From Bacteroides timonensis (GTDB lineage Bacteria > Bacteroidota > Bacteroidia > Bacteroidales > Bacteroidaceae), in contig NZ_CBVI010000020.1 in the NCBI RefSeq assembly GCF_000513195.1, positions 1-64,000 of the forward strand: a stretch of 64,000 nt of DNA, given 5' to 3'. A program made the position numbers and the translations under genes. Below, in pieces: positions 22,400-32,388 of this stretch (positions are counted from its first letter, which is position 1; each line of letters opens with the position of its first letter). The notes beneath the pieces are model-generated. The model had not been told where the DNA came from. It made no database searches and worked only from the letters and a program-made list of their open reading frames with translations.

Positions 22400-25186
22400 T
22401 TACTCATAGATTGATTTCTTTTCTTCCTTTGTCCGGTTCACATTATGGAGTACCTGTTTTATCTGCTTAAATGTAACTTCTTCTTGTGGATTGAACTTAT
22501 CATTTTCCATATATTTCAGGAGGCTATAGCGTAATTGACGGGCTACAGGTCGGGTATTGAGATTCTTTGCCAGGTCTGAGCTGCATACTAATAGCTTTCC
22601 GTCTCCTGCTTTTACCTCGAATAGTAAACCTAAGTTTCTGTTCTTATAGAAGTTATCTACCATTCTGACAATCGGTTGCATGTTGTTCTTTAAACTGTCG
22701 AGTTCCATGGTTGTAGCATTCTTGCAAATATCCCACCATTGCCAGTTACTGTGCATTTCAGTTGGAAAGTCGGCTAATGCCGGATGGGCGGGATCACAGA
22801 GGATTCCCATTGTCCCCGGTTGGTTAGGGAAGTGCACAGGACTCCAGAATACTTGTACGAATTTGCCTTCCAGCCCATTAATTTCTTCTTTTTCCGGGTT
22901 TAGTAATACCTTTTTCCCTTGACTTAATGCTTTCTCTGCATCGGCAAAGCTACGGGTGTAAAAGATTTCCTTACCAACTTCCGGTACTTCCTGAGGGTAT
23001 ACCCAAACATTCCAGGAGTTTTGATACTGGGTTCCTGTAAAACGGATGGATAAAGTTAATTGGTCGGCAACGGATATGGATTCCAGAGGAACAGAGATGC
23101 TTCCCAGATTAAATGCATTCCCCACAGGTATTTCTTGTTTATCCAGATTGCCTTGTGCAATGACCGTTCCTTTTGAATCACTTAATCTCCATTCCGGTTG
23201 AATATCACTCAGGACTTTATCACTGAAGTTTGCAGCTTCAAACTGAGCTTTAAAGGTTTCATTATTTACATAGGTAGCTTTCTCAAAGCGTGCTAACGGT
23301 ACTACCGGAGAACAAAAATTCCGGAATTCTTCAGGAGTGATTAAACCTTTACTCTCCCAGAATGCATCGATAATTCCGACGAGTGCAGTGCCCTGTCCGG
23401 GGAAGTCATGCAGGTCCAATAGTTGGAAACCACTGAATCCGGGAGTCTTTAGTGCCCGTTCTATTTCCTCTTTATATAAAATAGTTGCCAGTTTGCCACT
23501 TGCCATCAGATTGCCTTCTGCCAGATGGAGCCGTTCTTTCTTTTTAAGGTCTACAGCTACGGCTTTGAAGTTTAATGGTATCAGATTACCTGTGTATTTA
23601 TCAATTTCTTTTAGATTGGGGAATACACTGTATTGTCCGATTTCGTGGGTAATAAGTGGAACAGGCAAACCCTCTATAGCACTGGAGAAGTCTTTATTGA
23701 AACTTACAGGTTGGTCGTCGAAAATTCCTTGCCCGCGTACCCAGCCATTTTTAGTCCACTGTGTAACCCAGAAGTCGTCATTAGGTTCGGGCCAACTGCC
23801 GTGCTCTGGTTCAAAGGTGAATGTAGTAGTCATATACAAATGACGGTTATCCTGTTGCTTAATGGTATTGAGTAATTTATCCATGACACTAAAATCCCCT
23901 TGCAGTTCATTACCCAGACTCCAGAAACAGAATGATGGGTGATTACCATATTCTTTCATGATGTGAGCGGCTTCAGCATACAGAAAATCAACAGTGCCTT
24001 TATCTTCACCTACATTGAGTGTCCATAGAGGTAATTCGACCTGAAGATAGAATCCCATTCTATCAGCTACGTTGAAAGCTGCTTCCGGGGGACACCAGGA
24101 GTGGAAGCGCAGATGGTTCATGCCATAATCACGGGCTGCACTGAATACTTTTTCCCAACCGGCTTCGTCCATCGGCGGATATCCCGTTAGCGGGAAAATG
24201 CAACACTCCAGTGTTCCTCTAAGGAAGAGTCTTCTGTTATTAATCTGTAGGAGAGCATTTTGGTTCGTCAGTTTTCTCATACCGAATGTCTCACATCTCG
24301 AATCAGTCATGCCTTCCGTTTCAAGAGTTGCGGTTGCTTCGTAGATATTAGGATTGAATTCATCCCACAACATTGGGTTGTTAATGGGATAAGTGAATGT
24401 TATTTCAGTGTTGTTTATCTGTACTTCTTTATCTGCCAGCTTATTTCCTTTAGGGTCTTTGACAGCGAACAGAAGTTTACCGGATACCGGGGATGAACCG
24501 TTACTTCCGATTTTTACACAGACATTGACCGTTTGGTTATCAATATCGGGTGTTAAGCGCAATTCCTCAATCTGTACCTTATCTTTTGCTGTTAATGCTA
24601 TTTTCCCTAGGATACCATTCCACATAGTCTGAGTATCGTTCGTATAAGCATGTGCAAGGTTTTTGACTGATATATCATGCTGTCTCCGGTTATCGATGCG
24701 TATAACTATCTTGTTATTCTCTCCTGGAACAAGATACTTACTCAAGTTAAAGTAGTGAGGAGTGGTAAGACTTTCATTGAATCCTTCTACTTTAGTACCA
24801 TTGATCCATACTTGCGAATTCCATATCACGCGTTCAAGAGTAAGGAAGACATCTTTTTCGTTCCATTCTGCCGGAATGAAGCATTCTTTCTTGTACCAGG
24901 CGGGGCCGAGATAGTCGAATTTACGTTTCAAATTTAAGAATATCTCCTTGTCCATGGTAGGTTCGAGGGTACATGGAGTTCCATAGCCGGCATCACAAAG
25001 TGTTCCGGGGAGGGTGATCTTATCTGGAAACGATTCCATATACCATTTTCCTGCAATGCCTTTATCCAGACTGTCCAATGCTACTTCCCATTCTCCGGAG
25101 AGATCCATCTCGCGTACTACCTGTTTACACGAAGTCATCAATAGGGCTATGATGCCCCAGGCGATTAAAAATTTACTTATTCTCAT
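22400..25186 (-). CDS. GH2 glycoside hydrolase lipoprotein
   Basis: 928 residues with a lipobox (ALLMTSCKQV). A jelly-roll sugar-binding domain (about 25-200; LTLERVIWNSQVWING) is followed by an Ig-like domain and the GH2 barrel (about 300-590). The putative acid/base is Glu427 in CFWSLGNEL and the nucleophile Glu515 in LITHEIGQY. About 300 residues of beta-rich C-terminal domains follow. GH2 covers beta-galactosidases, glucuronidases, mannosidases and exo-acting relatives; neither catalytic motif is specific enough to choose. It is the last gene of a three-gene block with the heparinase-like protein (gap 9 bases) and the SGNH-GH105 enzyme. Confidence 0.88.
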   Translation of the reverse strand: MRISKFLIAWGIIALLMTSCKQVVREMDLSGEWEVALDSLDKGIAGKWYMESFPDKITLPGTLCDAGYGTPCTLEPTMDKEIFLNLKRKFDYLGPAWYKKECFIPAEWNEKDVFLTLERVIWNSQVWINGTKVEGFNESLTTPHYFNLSKYLVPGENNKIVIRIDNRRQHDISVKNLAHAYTNDTQTMWNGILGKIALTAKDKVQIEELRLTPDIDNQTVNVCVKIGSNGSSPVSGKLLFAVKDPKGNKLADKEVQINNTEITFTYPINNPMLWDEFNPNIYEATATLETEGMTDSRCETFGMRKLTNQNALLQINNRRLFLRGTLECCIFPLTGYPPMDEAGWEKVFSAARDYGMNHLRFHSWCPPEAAFNVADRMGFYLQVELPLWTLNVGEDKGTVDFLYAEAAHIMKEYGNHPSFCFWSLGNELQGDFSVMDKLLNTIKQQDNRHLYMTTTFTFEPEHGSWPEPNDDFWVTQWTKNGWVRGQGIFDDQPVSFNKDFSSAIEGLPVPLITHEIGQYSVFPNLKEIDKYTGNLIPLNFKAVAVDLKKKERLHLAEGNLMASGKLATILYKEEIERALKTPGFSGFQLLDLHDFPGQGTALVGIIDAFWESKGLITPEEFRNFCSPVVPLARFEKATYVNNETFKAQFEAANFSDKVLSDIQPEWRLSDSKGTVIAQGNLDKQEIPVGNAFNLGSISVPLESISVADQLTLSIRFTGTQYQNSWNVWVYPQEVPEVGKEIFYTRSFADAEKALSQGKKVLLNPEKEEINGLEGKFVQVFWSPVHFPNQPGTMGILCDPAHPALADFPTEMHSNWQWWDICKNATTMELDSLKNNMQPIVRMVDNFYKNRNLGLLFEVKAGDGKLLVCSSDLAKNLNTRPVARQLRYSLLKYMENDKFNPQEEVTFKQIKQVLHNVNRTKEEKKSIYE

Positions 25187-25195
25187 AATATCAAA

Positions 25196-27106
25196 TTAAA
25201 ATTTCCATTCTGTTTTAATTCTTAGTTTCTTATCTTTTACTCTTACAATCAAAGGATAGCAAAAAGGTGAATCATATTTTGACAGAACACTTCCGTTTCC
25301 TGGTGGAATACCAGGAGCTTCCCCCGTAATAACTTCAAACTCTTGTCCCTCGAATACTTCGATCTTCATATATGCTTTTCCTATTTTGCAACTAAGGGGC
25401 GATGATTGCTTTCGCACTATTGCGTTTTTTATATAGTTGTAGCTTGGCGAGTCATTGAGGATGATAGTTTTTCCGGTTTGGCTGAATACAGGTTTCTCTG
25501 TAAGCATCAATACATAATCATAGAGGTGTTGCTCATCGGAACGGGCGGTAAGTATATCTGTAAGTTTATTCTTTTTTAAAATTAACTTTCTTTCCATTGT
25601 GACTCCGGAATATGCATCCGGAGCTTCTGCAGAAACTTCTCCTCCGTCCTTATATGCTTTGAATGCCAACAATTTGCCGGTTGATTCTTTTTGATCTTTA
25701 GCATCTACGGTTAGTGTGCTGTGTGATAAAGTTTTTCGGTACCACTTCGTAAATGCAGGTACTCCATAGGCACATGTCCCCATATCCGATACAATCTCTT
25801 TTTCACCGTCATGAATGGAAATGGACAGCTTATCCGGATGGCCGTGTCCTCCACCATGTGGACCGTATTTCATGACCACCGTCTTTGTACCTGATCTGAG
25901 TACAGCATAGCCCGTTTCCTTAAAATGAACGGATGGCCATGCTGCCATTGCTGTTACCTGAGGAATTTCTATATTATTCTGTAGTGCTTCACCGAAGTTC
26001 CTGTCTGTATATCGGTAGCACTGTCGAAGTACACTCAGGAAAAATGGATCCTTGTTGTAGCGTTGGTAGGCAATTTCATATAGTCCGACCTGAGCAATTA
26101 AAGACTCTCCATACCATCCGTCATTGTGGGCAGGAAAATATAGATCTGCATACACTCCGGATGCAGGAGCAGCGAGCATTTTATATAGTTTCCTGTCATA
26201 TAGATTGATATTACGGCAACGTACGGCATCGGCTGACAGAAGCATAGCTCGTAAAGGATAATAGTGATATGTAGGAGAACCTTCGCCCCACCAACCGTCA
26301 TTCATAACGTACCGCTCCATTTGGGCATGGTATCCACATTCCGGATCATTGATTGCTACGTTAATGATGCTGTCATTTTGTAATGTTACTCCTAATGCTA
26401 TCAGACCGCTATTGTGCCATACTTGCCAATTAGCAGTTCCTCTTCTTTTCAGCAAAAGCTCGGAACAAGGTATGAGATAACCTTTTTCTATTTCTCTTAT
26501 TTCGTTAGTTGTCATTATGGATTTGGTTACCATATAGGCTCGGCAGACATCACTGGCCCATGCAGATTCATCAAGGCTTTGACCAAACATTTTGCCTCCC
26601 CAGGGACCTGCTTTCCTGGCTGTGTCGTGGTCCAGATAAGTAATATATTTGGATGCGTAATCCAATAACATATTCCGAATGTATTCAGCATAGACCTTAT
26701 TGCCAGTGGCAAGGTATAAATACATACAGTTACGCAAATATGTATAATTATGAGTATGCGCCACATTTACCCATGCCCAATCGTAACGCTTATTCCCTGT
26801 CCAATAATGCTTGCATTGTGAACAGTAATGTGCTTCCGGCTTATTCCAGTCGAATGAAAAACGTACTTTGTGTTCGGGACAAAAATAATCGTGTATATGT
26901 CCTCCTTCCAATAAGGGTACGGTTAGGGGATATTCTTGCCGGGCTTCCACGGTATCTTTCAGTGATTCTATAATGCCCTTTCCCCATTTCGTTTTTGCGG
27001 CTGAGCGTATTTGGCTGATGTCGCTTTCAGTGAAGAAATAATATTCGTTTTGCGCTGAAAGCAGGCAAGGGATAAAGATCAGTGCGAGTAAAAGTCTATT
27101 TTTCAT
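25196..27106 (-). CDS. Heparinase II/III-like polysaccharide lyase candidate
   Basis: 636 residues. A signal peptide (LLLALIFIPCLLSAQ) is followed by an alpha/alpha-toroid (about 30-370) with NWQVWHNSGLIALGV and DGWWGEGSPTYHYYPLR. A beta-sheet domain then carries GPHGGGHGHPDKLSISIHDG near residue 420, the typical heparinase II/III core. A pair CSQC near residue 95 (with a preceding FCPEH) could bind zinc. Known relatives eliminate uronate-containing polysaccharides (heparin, alginate, glucuronan and others). The unsaturated sugar they leave fits the GH105 enzyme encoded immediately upstream, whose stop overlaps this start by four bases. Confidence 0.85.
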   Translation of the reverse strand: MKNRLLLALIFIPCLLSAQNEYYFFTESDISQIRSAAKTKWGKGIIESLKDTVEARQEYPLTVPLLEGGHIHDYFCPEHKVRFSFDWNKPEAHYCSQCKHYWTGNKRYDWAWVNVAHTHNYTYLRNCMYLYLATGNKVYAEYIRNMLLDYASKYITYLDHDTARKAGPWGGKMFGQSLDESAWASDVCRAYMVTKSIMTTNEIREIEKGYLIPCSELLLKRRGTANWQVWHNSGLIALGVTLQNDSIINVAINDPECGYHAQMERYVMNDGWWGEGSPTYHYYPLRAMLLSADAVRCRNINLYDRKLYKMLAAPASGVYADLYFPAHNDGWYGESLIAQVGLYEIAYQRYNKDPFFLSVLRQCYRYTDRNFGEALQNNIEIPQVTAMAAWPSVHFKETGYAVLRSGTKTVVMKYGPHGGGHGHPDKLSISIHDGEKEIVSDMGTCAYGVPAFTKWYRKTLSHSTLTVDAKDQKESTGKLLAFKAYKDGGEVSAEAPDAYSGVTMERKLILKKNKLTDILTARSDEQHLYDYVLMLTEKPVFSQTGKTIILNDSPSYNYIKNAIVRKQSSPLSCKIGKAYMKIEVFEGQEFEVITGEAPGIPPGNGSVLSKYDSPFCYPLIVRVKDKKLRIKTEWKF

Positions 27107-28878
27107 TTCGTATGCTTTAAGTATTTGACATATTCGGTTGCAGCTAGCAGGAAAGCCCCCGTACCATACACTTCTGTGTCGTTCATATCTACCTTCTTCG
27201 GGTCAGCTCCTATTGGTTGTACATAGCCTATCTTGCCGTCTTCGTGTACGACGGAAGCTAATGCATTCCACGCTTTTTTTGCAATGGGCAGATATTCTTC
27301 TTTTTCAAGATATCCATGATTAAGGCCCCAAAATAGGCTATATGTGAAGAAACCTGATGCACTGGCTTCCGGCATGGGATAGGAAATTGTGTCCAATAGA
27401 GAAGAGTGCCAGAAGCCTTGTTTATCCTGAAGCGTAGATATCTTTTTCATCATTTGCCTGAAAAGACTGATATAGAAAGTGCGTGAGGGATATTGGGCAG
27501 GCATGTTGTCGATGATGAAGGTCAGTGCTCCTGTTACCCAGCCGTTTCCTCGTCCCCAGAATACTTTCTCCCCGTTTTGCTCACGCATATTGATATATCT
27601 GGTATCTCTGAAAAACAAACTGTCGGTAGCAGAGTAGAGGCTGTCATAAGTGATTCGAAGCTCTTTATCCATAAATTCCAAATACTTTGGTTCGCCTGTC
27701 GCTTTTCCGATGCGTGCAAAAGAAGTTGGAGCCATAAACAAGGCATCGCACCAACACCAGCGGGAATGTGAACCGTCAGCATAATAGCTTAGGCTGTTGT
27801 GTCTGGGGTTGGCAATGAGAGTATCCAAGGTCTCAACGGATTTTTTGATCATGCGTGGTTCCTTGTATTTATTGAATAACATAGCATAAGGCTGGATGAT
27901 GCAGATGTCATCGGCAAAATAGATACTAGGGCCAGTCTGCCATTGATTCTTTTCGCCTATGGTGAGCAGGAAGTTCCAGTATTTGGGATCATCAGACATC
28001 TCCGCCCATTCTGCCATGCCGATATACATGGTTGCGTTAGTCCATGCCCAGTAGGCATGCGAATTTGTCCATTGGGAGCCTTTCCGTACTTGATTTTCAA
28101 AATTCATCAGTTGCCAGTCGGCTACCTTTTTCATGATCTTCACGGTTTGCTTTTGGTAGTATTCATTCCATTGTGTTTCATTGAAGAAATAATTCAAGAT
28201 AAGCTCGGCCACCACATGGTGTCCTTTTTCATTGGGGTGATTGCTTTGGCTCATATATATTTTTAAATCTTCTCCATTTTTTCTTTTCTCCTTGAAGGTT
28301 GCATAGCTGTCTATCAGTCCTGTTTTGTAGGCGTGGGCTAAACGACGTATCTGGCGGCTATGTTGTTCAAGTGGAGAATTATCGTCCAATATATCTTCGG
28401 TTAAATCGGGTGTTGGGGTGAATAAGATGACTTTGATATGCTGTTTTTGCGCTTCTTTTATCATTTTCTCCCAGGCTTTCTGGGCTCTTTCCAGTCCGAT
28501 ACTACGGTCATTTAAAGCATAATCTATGAATAAGACGTCCGGGCGGTGGGGCAGAACCTCTCGCCTGAACCGTTTGGCACCTTGTTCGGCATTTTCACCG
28601 CCGATGGATGTGGTGATAGAGTTGACCACTGCGTATGGATACATTTCTTTGACGGCTTCCAGAACTTGGTGGGGATAAGCCTGAAGTGTTTTTACATTAG
28701 GTGTGTTGGCATAGCCAGAAGGGACACTGTGGCCATGAAATACAAGGTTTACAGTTCTGTTATCCGGCCATTTCTTTTGCAGTTCTTGGCGGATTTTCGT
28801 GAATTCGGAGGGTTGACTGGTCTGTGCCATGACATCAAACCCTAACAATGTGCATAATAGTAAATACAGATATTTCAT
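27103..28878 (-). CDS. Fusion of an SGNH/GDSL-type esterase and a GH105 unsaturated glycuronyl hydrolase
   Basis: 591 residues. A signal peptide is followed by an SGNH hydrolase domain (about 40-235): the nucleophile motif is FHGHSVPSG (Ser51, with His in place of the usual Asp of GDS), then TSIGGENAEQGAKRF, FIDYALND and the catalytic-His block SNHPNEKGHH (about 210-220). The rest is a GH105 alpha/alpha barrel (about 245-590) with WCWCDALFMAP (likely general acid Asp378), WGRGNGWVTGAL, ASASGFFTYSLFWGL and NDTEVYGTGAFLLA. A single chain could thus deacylate an oligosaccharide and remove its unsaturated uronic acid. The fusion suggests an acylated substrate next to a lyase-cut end. Confidence 0.88.
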   Translation of the reverse strand: MKYLYLLLCTLLGFDVMAQTSQPSEFTKIRQELQKKWPDNRTVNLVFHGHSVPSGYANTPNVKTLQAYPHQVLEAVKEMYPYAVVNSITTSIGGENAEQGAKRFRREVLPHRPDVLFIDYALNDRSIGLERAQKAWEKMIKEAQKQHIKVILFTPTPDLTEDILDDNSPLEQHSRQIRRLAHAYKTGLIDSYATFKEKRKNGEDLKIYMSQSNHPNEKGHHVVAELILNYFFNETQWNEYYQKQTVKIMKKVADWQLMNFENQVRKGSQWTNSHAYWAWTNATMYIGMAEWAEMSDDPKYWNFLLTIGEKNQWQTGPSIYFADDICIIQPYAMLFNKYKEPRMIKKSVETLDTLIANPRHNSLSYYADGSHSRWCWCDALFMAPTSFARIGKATGEPKYLEFMDKELRITYDSLYSATDSLFFRDTRYINMREQNGEKVFWGRGNGWVTGALTFIIDNMPAQYPSRTFYISLFRQMMKKISTLQDKQGFWHSSLLDTISYPMPEASASGFFTYSLFWGLNHGYLEKEEYLPIAKKAWNALASVVHEDGKIGYVQPIGADPKKVDMNDTEVYGTGAFLLAATEYVKYLKHTK

Positions 28879-28948
28879 ATTCTTGTCCTTATAAAAACAT
28901 TTTCTTTCTCATACCAAACTGCTCCACTATATTGTTTGTAGAACCAGA

Positions 28949-28985
28949 CAAAGTTATTTCCTCTGGAAATTTAGATGCAAAATTA
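28949..28985 (-). promoter_or_regulatory. Candidate promoter of the GH105-heparinase-GH2 block
   Basis: The 214-base gap between the GH30 stop and the GH105 start contains two minus-strand TAnnTTTG matches (TAACTTTG at 28949-28956, TAATTTTG at 28978-28985). Which one is used is unknown. It implies that the three enzymes may be transcribed separately from the SusC/D part. Confidence 0.5.
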
Positions 28986-29092
28986 CTACCTTTCACCAGA
29001 GTACTGATATTCAGAAGGATTCTGCTGAAAGAAGACAAAAGCAACCTGATATGAGAAAGAAAATATTACGCATAGAGTCTATATTTCAAGTA

Positions 29093-30715
29093 TTATTCTA
29101 GTTCACCAACAAAAGTAACGACAGACTTTGCCGGAACAATAATCCCGTTAGCCTTTATTGCTGCGCCCTTTCCTAAATTGGATGTTTCAGAAGTGGTGTA
29201 AGGGATTAAAGTCTGATTCTTCAGTTTCAAGTCTTGAAGATTATATTTTCGGTTGACAGAACCGACATTCACCGCTACCAGAACTATCTTTTTGGAAGAA
29301 TCGTCTTTGTATGCACTAATCATGACATCTTTACCCTCTTTTTCCGGATCTGGGGTTTCGGTAATTACGGCAATACGCTTCATGCCCGGACGGACAAAAA
29401 AAGAATAATTACCCAGCATCCACATCAGTTTGGAGTCTCTGGCAAATCCGTCTTTCTTGCAATAATCTGTAGTCTGTGAACCATTATTTGTTCCATCATC
29501 CAGATAAACCAAACCGTCCTTGTAGTCTGCACGGGTAAGAGCTGTCCACCAGGACCAAGAGGAAGCATTTACCAATGTCAAATCATTGTGAATAGTACGT
29601 GCTACAAAAAGTGCCGTTTGCATACCTAAATCGCGTTTATTTCCGTTTCCGTTGGGAATTTCGGACTCTCCGGGGCTTTCGAGAATAGAATACTCAGTTT
29701 GCCAATATTTTAAGCCGCTGTACTCTTTTATTTTATCATTTAAGGCTTTACGATGTGAAACCAAATCCTTGACAGGCCAAACAGACCAATAGCTATGTCC
29801 AGTTATCACCCGCTCTACATTGGGCAGAGAAGCAATGCTCAAAGGGGATGACGGATTCCAAAAAACATCAATCTGATTATCAATGTTTTCATCATCTACA
29901 TTTTTATACAAATATTGAATATTTCCGGCTTCGCCCAACGCTATTTGGGTAGCCAATCCTTTCTTGCTGAGTCTTTCTGATAGCAATTTTACAAACTGAG
30001 ATATTTCTTCATTAGTAGCGGGAGTTCCTTCCTGACTGCCTTTACTCCAATCCCATTGCGGTTCATTCACAGGACTTAAATAATCAAATTTAACTCCTTC
30101 TTTCTTCTGTAAGTTATCAATACACTCCACTAAAAAGTCTGCATAATCAGGCATCATACCTGCCTTGATATTCATCCTTTTCTCCTTAATCGAAAAGCCT
30201 TTCTCATTTATGGACATATGAACCGGAGCGCTCAGGTTAAAAGCAAGAAAACGTTCAACCCCTCTATCACGAGCTGCCTTCAAGAACCATCTTTGCCCTT
30301 CATATTTATTCCAATTGTAAGTACCATCAGCTGATAAAAAGCATTCAGACCGTCTCCACTCGTCCGCAATGTCACTTTCAAGTCCTTGTTCTGTACTTCC
30401 CGCACCAATATAAAATCTCCACATAGACAAACCGATGCCTTTAGGATTTCCGCTTTCATCTACTTCACGACTAAACAGCCAATCGGCAATTTGATTTCTT
30501 TTCGCTTCCGGCCAATATTTTCCTACCATCTGACAGCGCCAAGCATCTGATGCTCCAAAACCGTCAATAGTCTGCATTTCCTGATTCAAGTCTACTGTAA
30601 TATTTCTCACCTTATTGTAAACAGGTGGTTCTGGTATCTCCAAATTGGAACTACATGCTGTAACTGAAAACAGTGTACAGATACCTAATATCTGCAAATA
30701 TTTACCATTTCTCAT
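29093..30715 (-). CDS. GH30-family endo-glycanase lipoprotein (beta-1,6-galactanase or -glucanase type)
   Basis: 540 residues with a lipobox (LFSVTACSSN). The GH30 barrel starts at TIDGFGASDAWRCQMVG and contains FNLSAPVHMS, acid/base Glu218 in SPVNEPQWDW and nucleophile Glu341 in YWQTEYSIL. A small beta-sandwich completes the protein. The DGFGASDAW start and PVNEPQWDW motif are found in the Bacteroidetes GH30 group that includes beta-1,6-linked glycan hydrolases. Whether galactan, glucan or another polymer is cut cannot be told here. As a predicted lipoprotein encoded directly behind SusD (gap 34 bases), it may act at the cell surface. Confidence 0.87.
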   Translation of the reverse strand: MRNGKYLQILGICTLFSVTACSSNLEIPEPPVYNKVRNITVDLNQEMQTIDGFGASDAWRCQMVGKYWPEAKRNQIADWLFSREVDESGNPKGIGLSMWRFYIGAGSTEQGLESDIADEWRRSECFLSADGTYNWNKYEGQRWFLKAARDRGVERFLAFNLSAPVHMSINEKGFSIKEKRMNIKAGMMPDYADFLVECIDNLQKKEGVKFDYLSPVNEPQWDWSKGSQEGTPATNEEISQFVKLLSERLSKKGLATQIALGEAGNIQYLYKNVDDENIDNQIDVFWNPSSPLSIASLPNVERVITGHSYWSVWPVKDLVSHRKALNDKIKEYSGLKYWQTEYSILESPGESEIPNGNGNKRDLGMQTALFVARTIHNDLTLVNASSWSWWTALTRADYKDGLVYLDDGTNNGSQTTDYCKKDGFARDSKLMWMLGNYSFFVRPGMKRIAVITETPDPEKEGKDVMISAYKDDSSKKIVLVAVNVGSVNRKYNLQDLKLKNQTLIPYTTSETSNLGKGAAIKANGIIVPAKSVVTFVGELE

Positions 30716-30749
30716 TTCTGCAAAATTTAAGTTTAACTTCTTATGTTTA

Positions 30750-32375
30750 TTAGTAATTAGGATTCTGTGTTACAGTACCAAAACTACGGTCTATTTCCGA
30801 TTGAGGAATGGGCCATACCAAATGTTTATTGACATCAAAGTTGATACCTTTATTTTGTAACTCCTTAAGATTACTTGTTTCATACTGATCTGTTGATTCA
30901 TGCATATTATAACGAACAAAACTTCCATTAGGACCGAACAAGCCAGCTATAACGGTTTGATTAGTGGCTGGATCTATTTGTCTCCTAATATCAAACAGAC
31001 GCAATCCTTCAAATGCCAATTCCATCCTGCGTTCTTTCCAAATGGCATAAAGTATCGCATTACCGGAAACTGTTCCTTTCTTTGGAGAAAGTTTTACCCG
31101 GGCACGGATGATATCTACATCGTCCATTGCTTCATCAAGCATACCCAAGTGAAAAGCTGCTTCCGCGCGGGTCAGATACATCTCTGCCAGACGAATAATC
31201 GGCGTATTCAAAGGAGCGTTATACCTCTTATCTTCTAAAGTCCTGCGAGTAGCGATAGGAATATAATATTTACGGATTACACGGCCAGATTTGTTCTGTG
31301 CCAAGTCAAATACATAAGTAGGATTTAAATCCTCATCACCATATACAGCATCACCACATACCGTTATTGTACTGCGTCTTCTTATCTCATCTCCTTCAGA
31401 GAGATAACAATTTTCCAAATCACTGGTGGGCACTCCCCATCCCCAACCGTCCATAATGTCATTAGGATCTTTACTGGGGAAATTTTCCAGACTTTCGCCA
31501 CGCCCTCCACAAAGTGTGGAAAGAGGATTGCCCAAAATTTTACCTATTTCAGAGCTTGTCTGAACTTCAATAAGTGATTCTATGCCATTATGATTATTGA
31601 CGTTCCAAATATCCAGGAAATCAGGTTCGAGTTTACAGCCGCTATTCACGATTGTGGTATCTGCATAATGATAAGCTTCTTCCCATTTTCCCTGATACAA
31701 TGAAACTCTTGCCAACAATGCTGTGCAAGTCCATACGGTAGCCCTGCCTTTTCCTTCACTTCCATACGTAGTATTTACCATGTGAACGGCCGATTTAAGG
31801 TCACTCTCTATTTGCTGATATATCTCTTCTTTGCTAGAACGTCCTAAATTCATATCATTGGATGAAAGCATTTTAAGCACCAATGGCACACCACCGAAAT
31901 TGCCTACAAGATCTAAGTAATTATATGCACGACAAAACAGGGCTTCACCGACATAGGCCTTTTTCTTGTCTTCAGAAATAGGAGCTTCCGGAATAGAGTT
32001 TATAGCAATATTGCATGACATGATATTCTTATATCTCTCTTTGAACAAATCCGTAAGATACCCCATTCTATTGGGAGTTATCAAATACTCCGAAGCTGGA
32101 CTGAATCCGTCAGTAGCTTGTCCGGTATTTCCCATCCAAGCATCATCGGTAGCTGTTTCATTCGTAATTCTGGTATGAGCTATCGGCTGCCAGTCATTGT
32201 TCAACAAAGCGCGTTTATACAAGTCGATGACAAAATCACGGCATTCGGTATCTGTCTCAAAATAATTATCCAAATCTTGAACACCTCTCTTTTCGTGCTC
32301 AATAAAATCTTCACAGGACACAAGTCCCAATCCCAATGAAGCTGCTATTACGAAAGCAAATATATTCTTTCTCAT
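30750..32375 (-). CDS. SusD-like surface glycan-binding lipoprotein of PUL 2
   Basis: 541 residues with a lipobox (LGLGLVSCEDF). SusD signature segments are GEALFCRAYNYLDLVGNFGG, RLAEMYLTRAEAAFHLG, ERRMELAFEGLRLFDIRR and the C-terminal HLVWPIPQSEIDRS. Paired with the SusC gene 13 bases upstream. It should bind the PUL 2 polysaccharide at the surface and act as the transporter lid. Confidence 0.95.
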   Translation of the reverse strand: MRKNIFAFVIAASLGLGLVSCEDFIEHEKRGVQDLDNYFETDTECRDFVIDLYKRALLNNDWQPIAHTRITNETATDDAWMGNTGQATDGFSPASEYLITPNRMGYLTDLFKERYKNIMSCNIAINSIPEAPISEDKKKAYVGEALFCRAYNYLDLVGNFGGVPLVLKMLSSNDMNLGRSSKEEIYQQIESDLKSAVHMVNTTYGSEGKGRATVWTCTALLARVSLYQGKWEEAYHYADTTIVNSGCKLEPDFLDIWNVNNHNGIESLIEVQTSSEIGKILGNPLSTLCGGRGESLENFPSKDPNDIMDGWGWGVPTSDLENCYLSEGDEIRRRSTITVCGDAVYGDEDLNPTYVFDLAQNKSGRVIRKYYIPIATRRTLEDKRYNAPLNTPIIRLAEMYLTRAEAAFHLGMLDEAMDDVDIIRARVKLSPKKGTVSGNAILYAIWKERRMELAFEGLRLFDIRRQIDPATNQTVIAGLFGPNGSFVRYNMHESTDQYETSNLKELQNKGINFDVNKHLVWPIPQSEIDRSFGTVTQNPNY

Positions 32376-32388
32376 GATTTACAATCTA

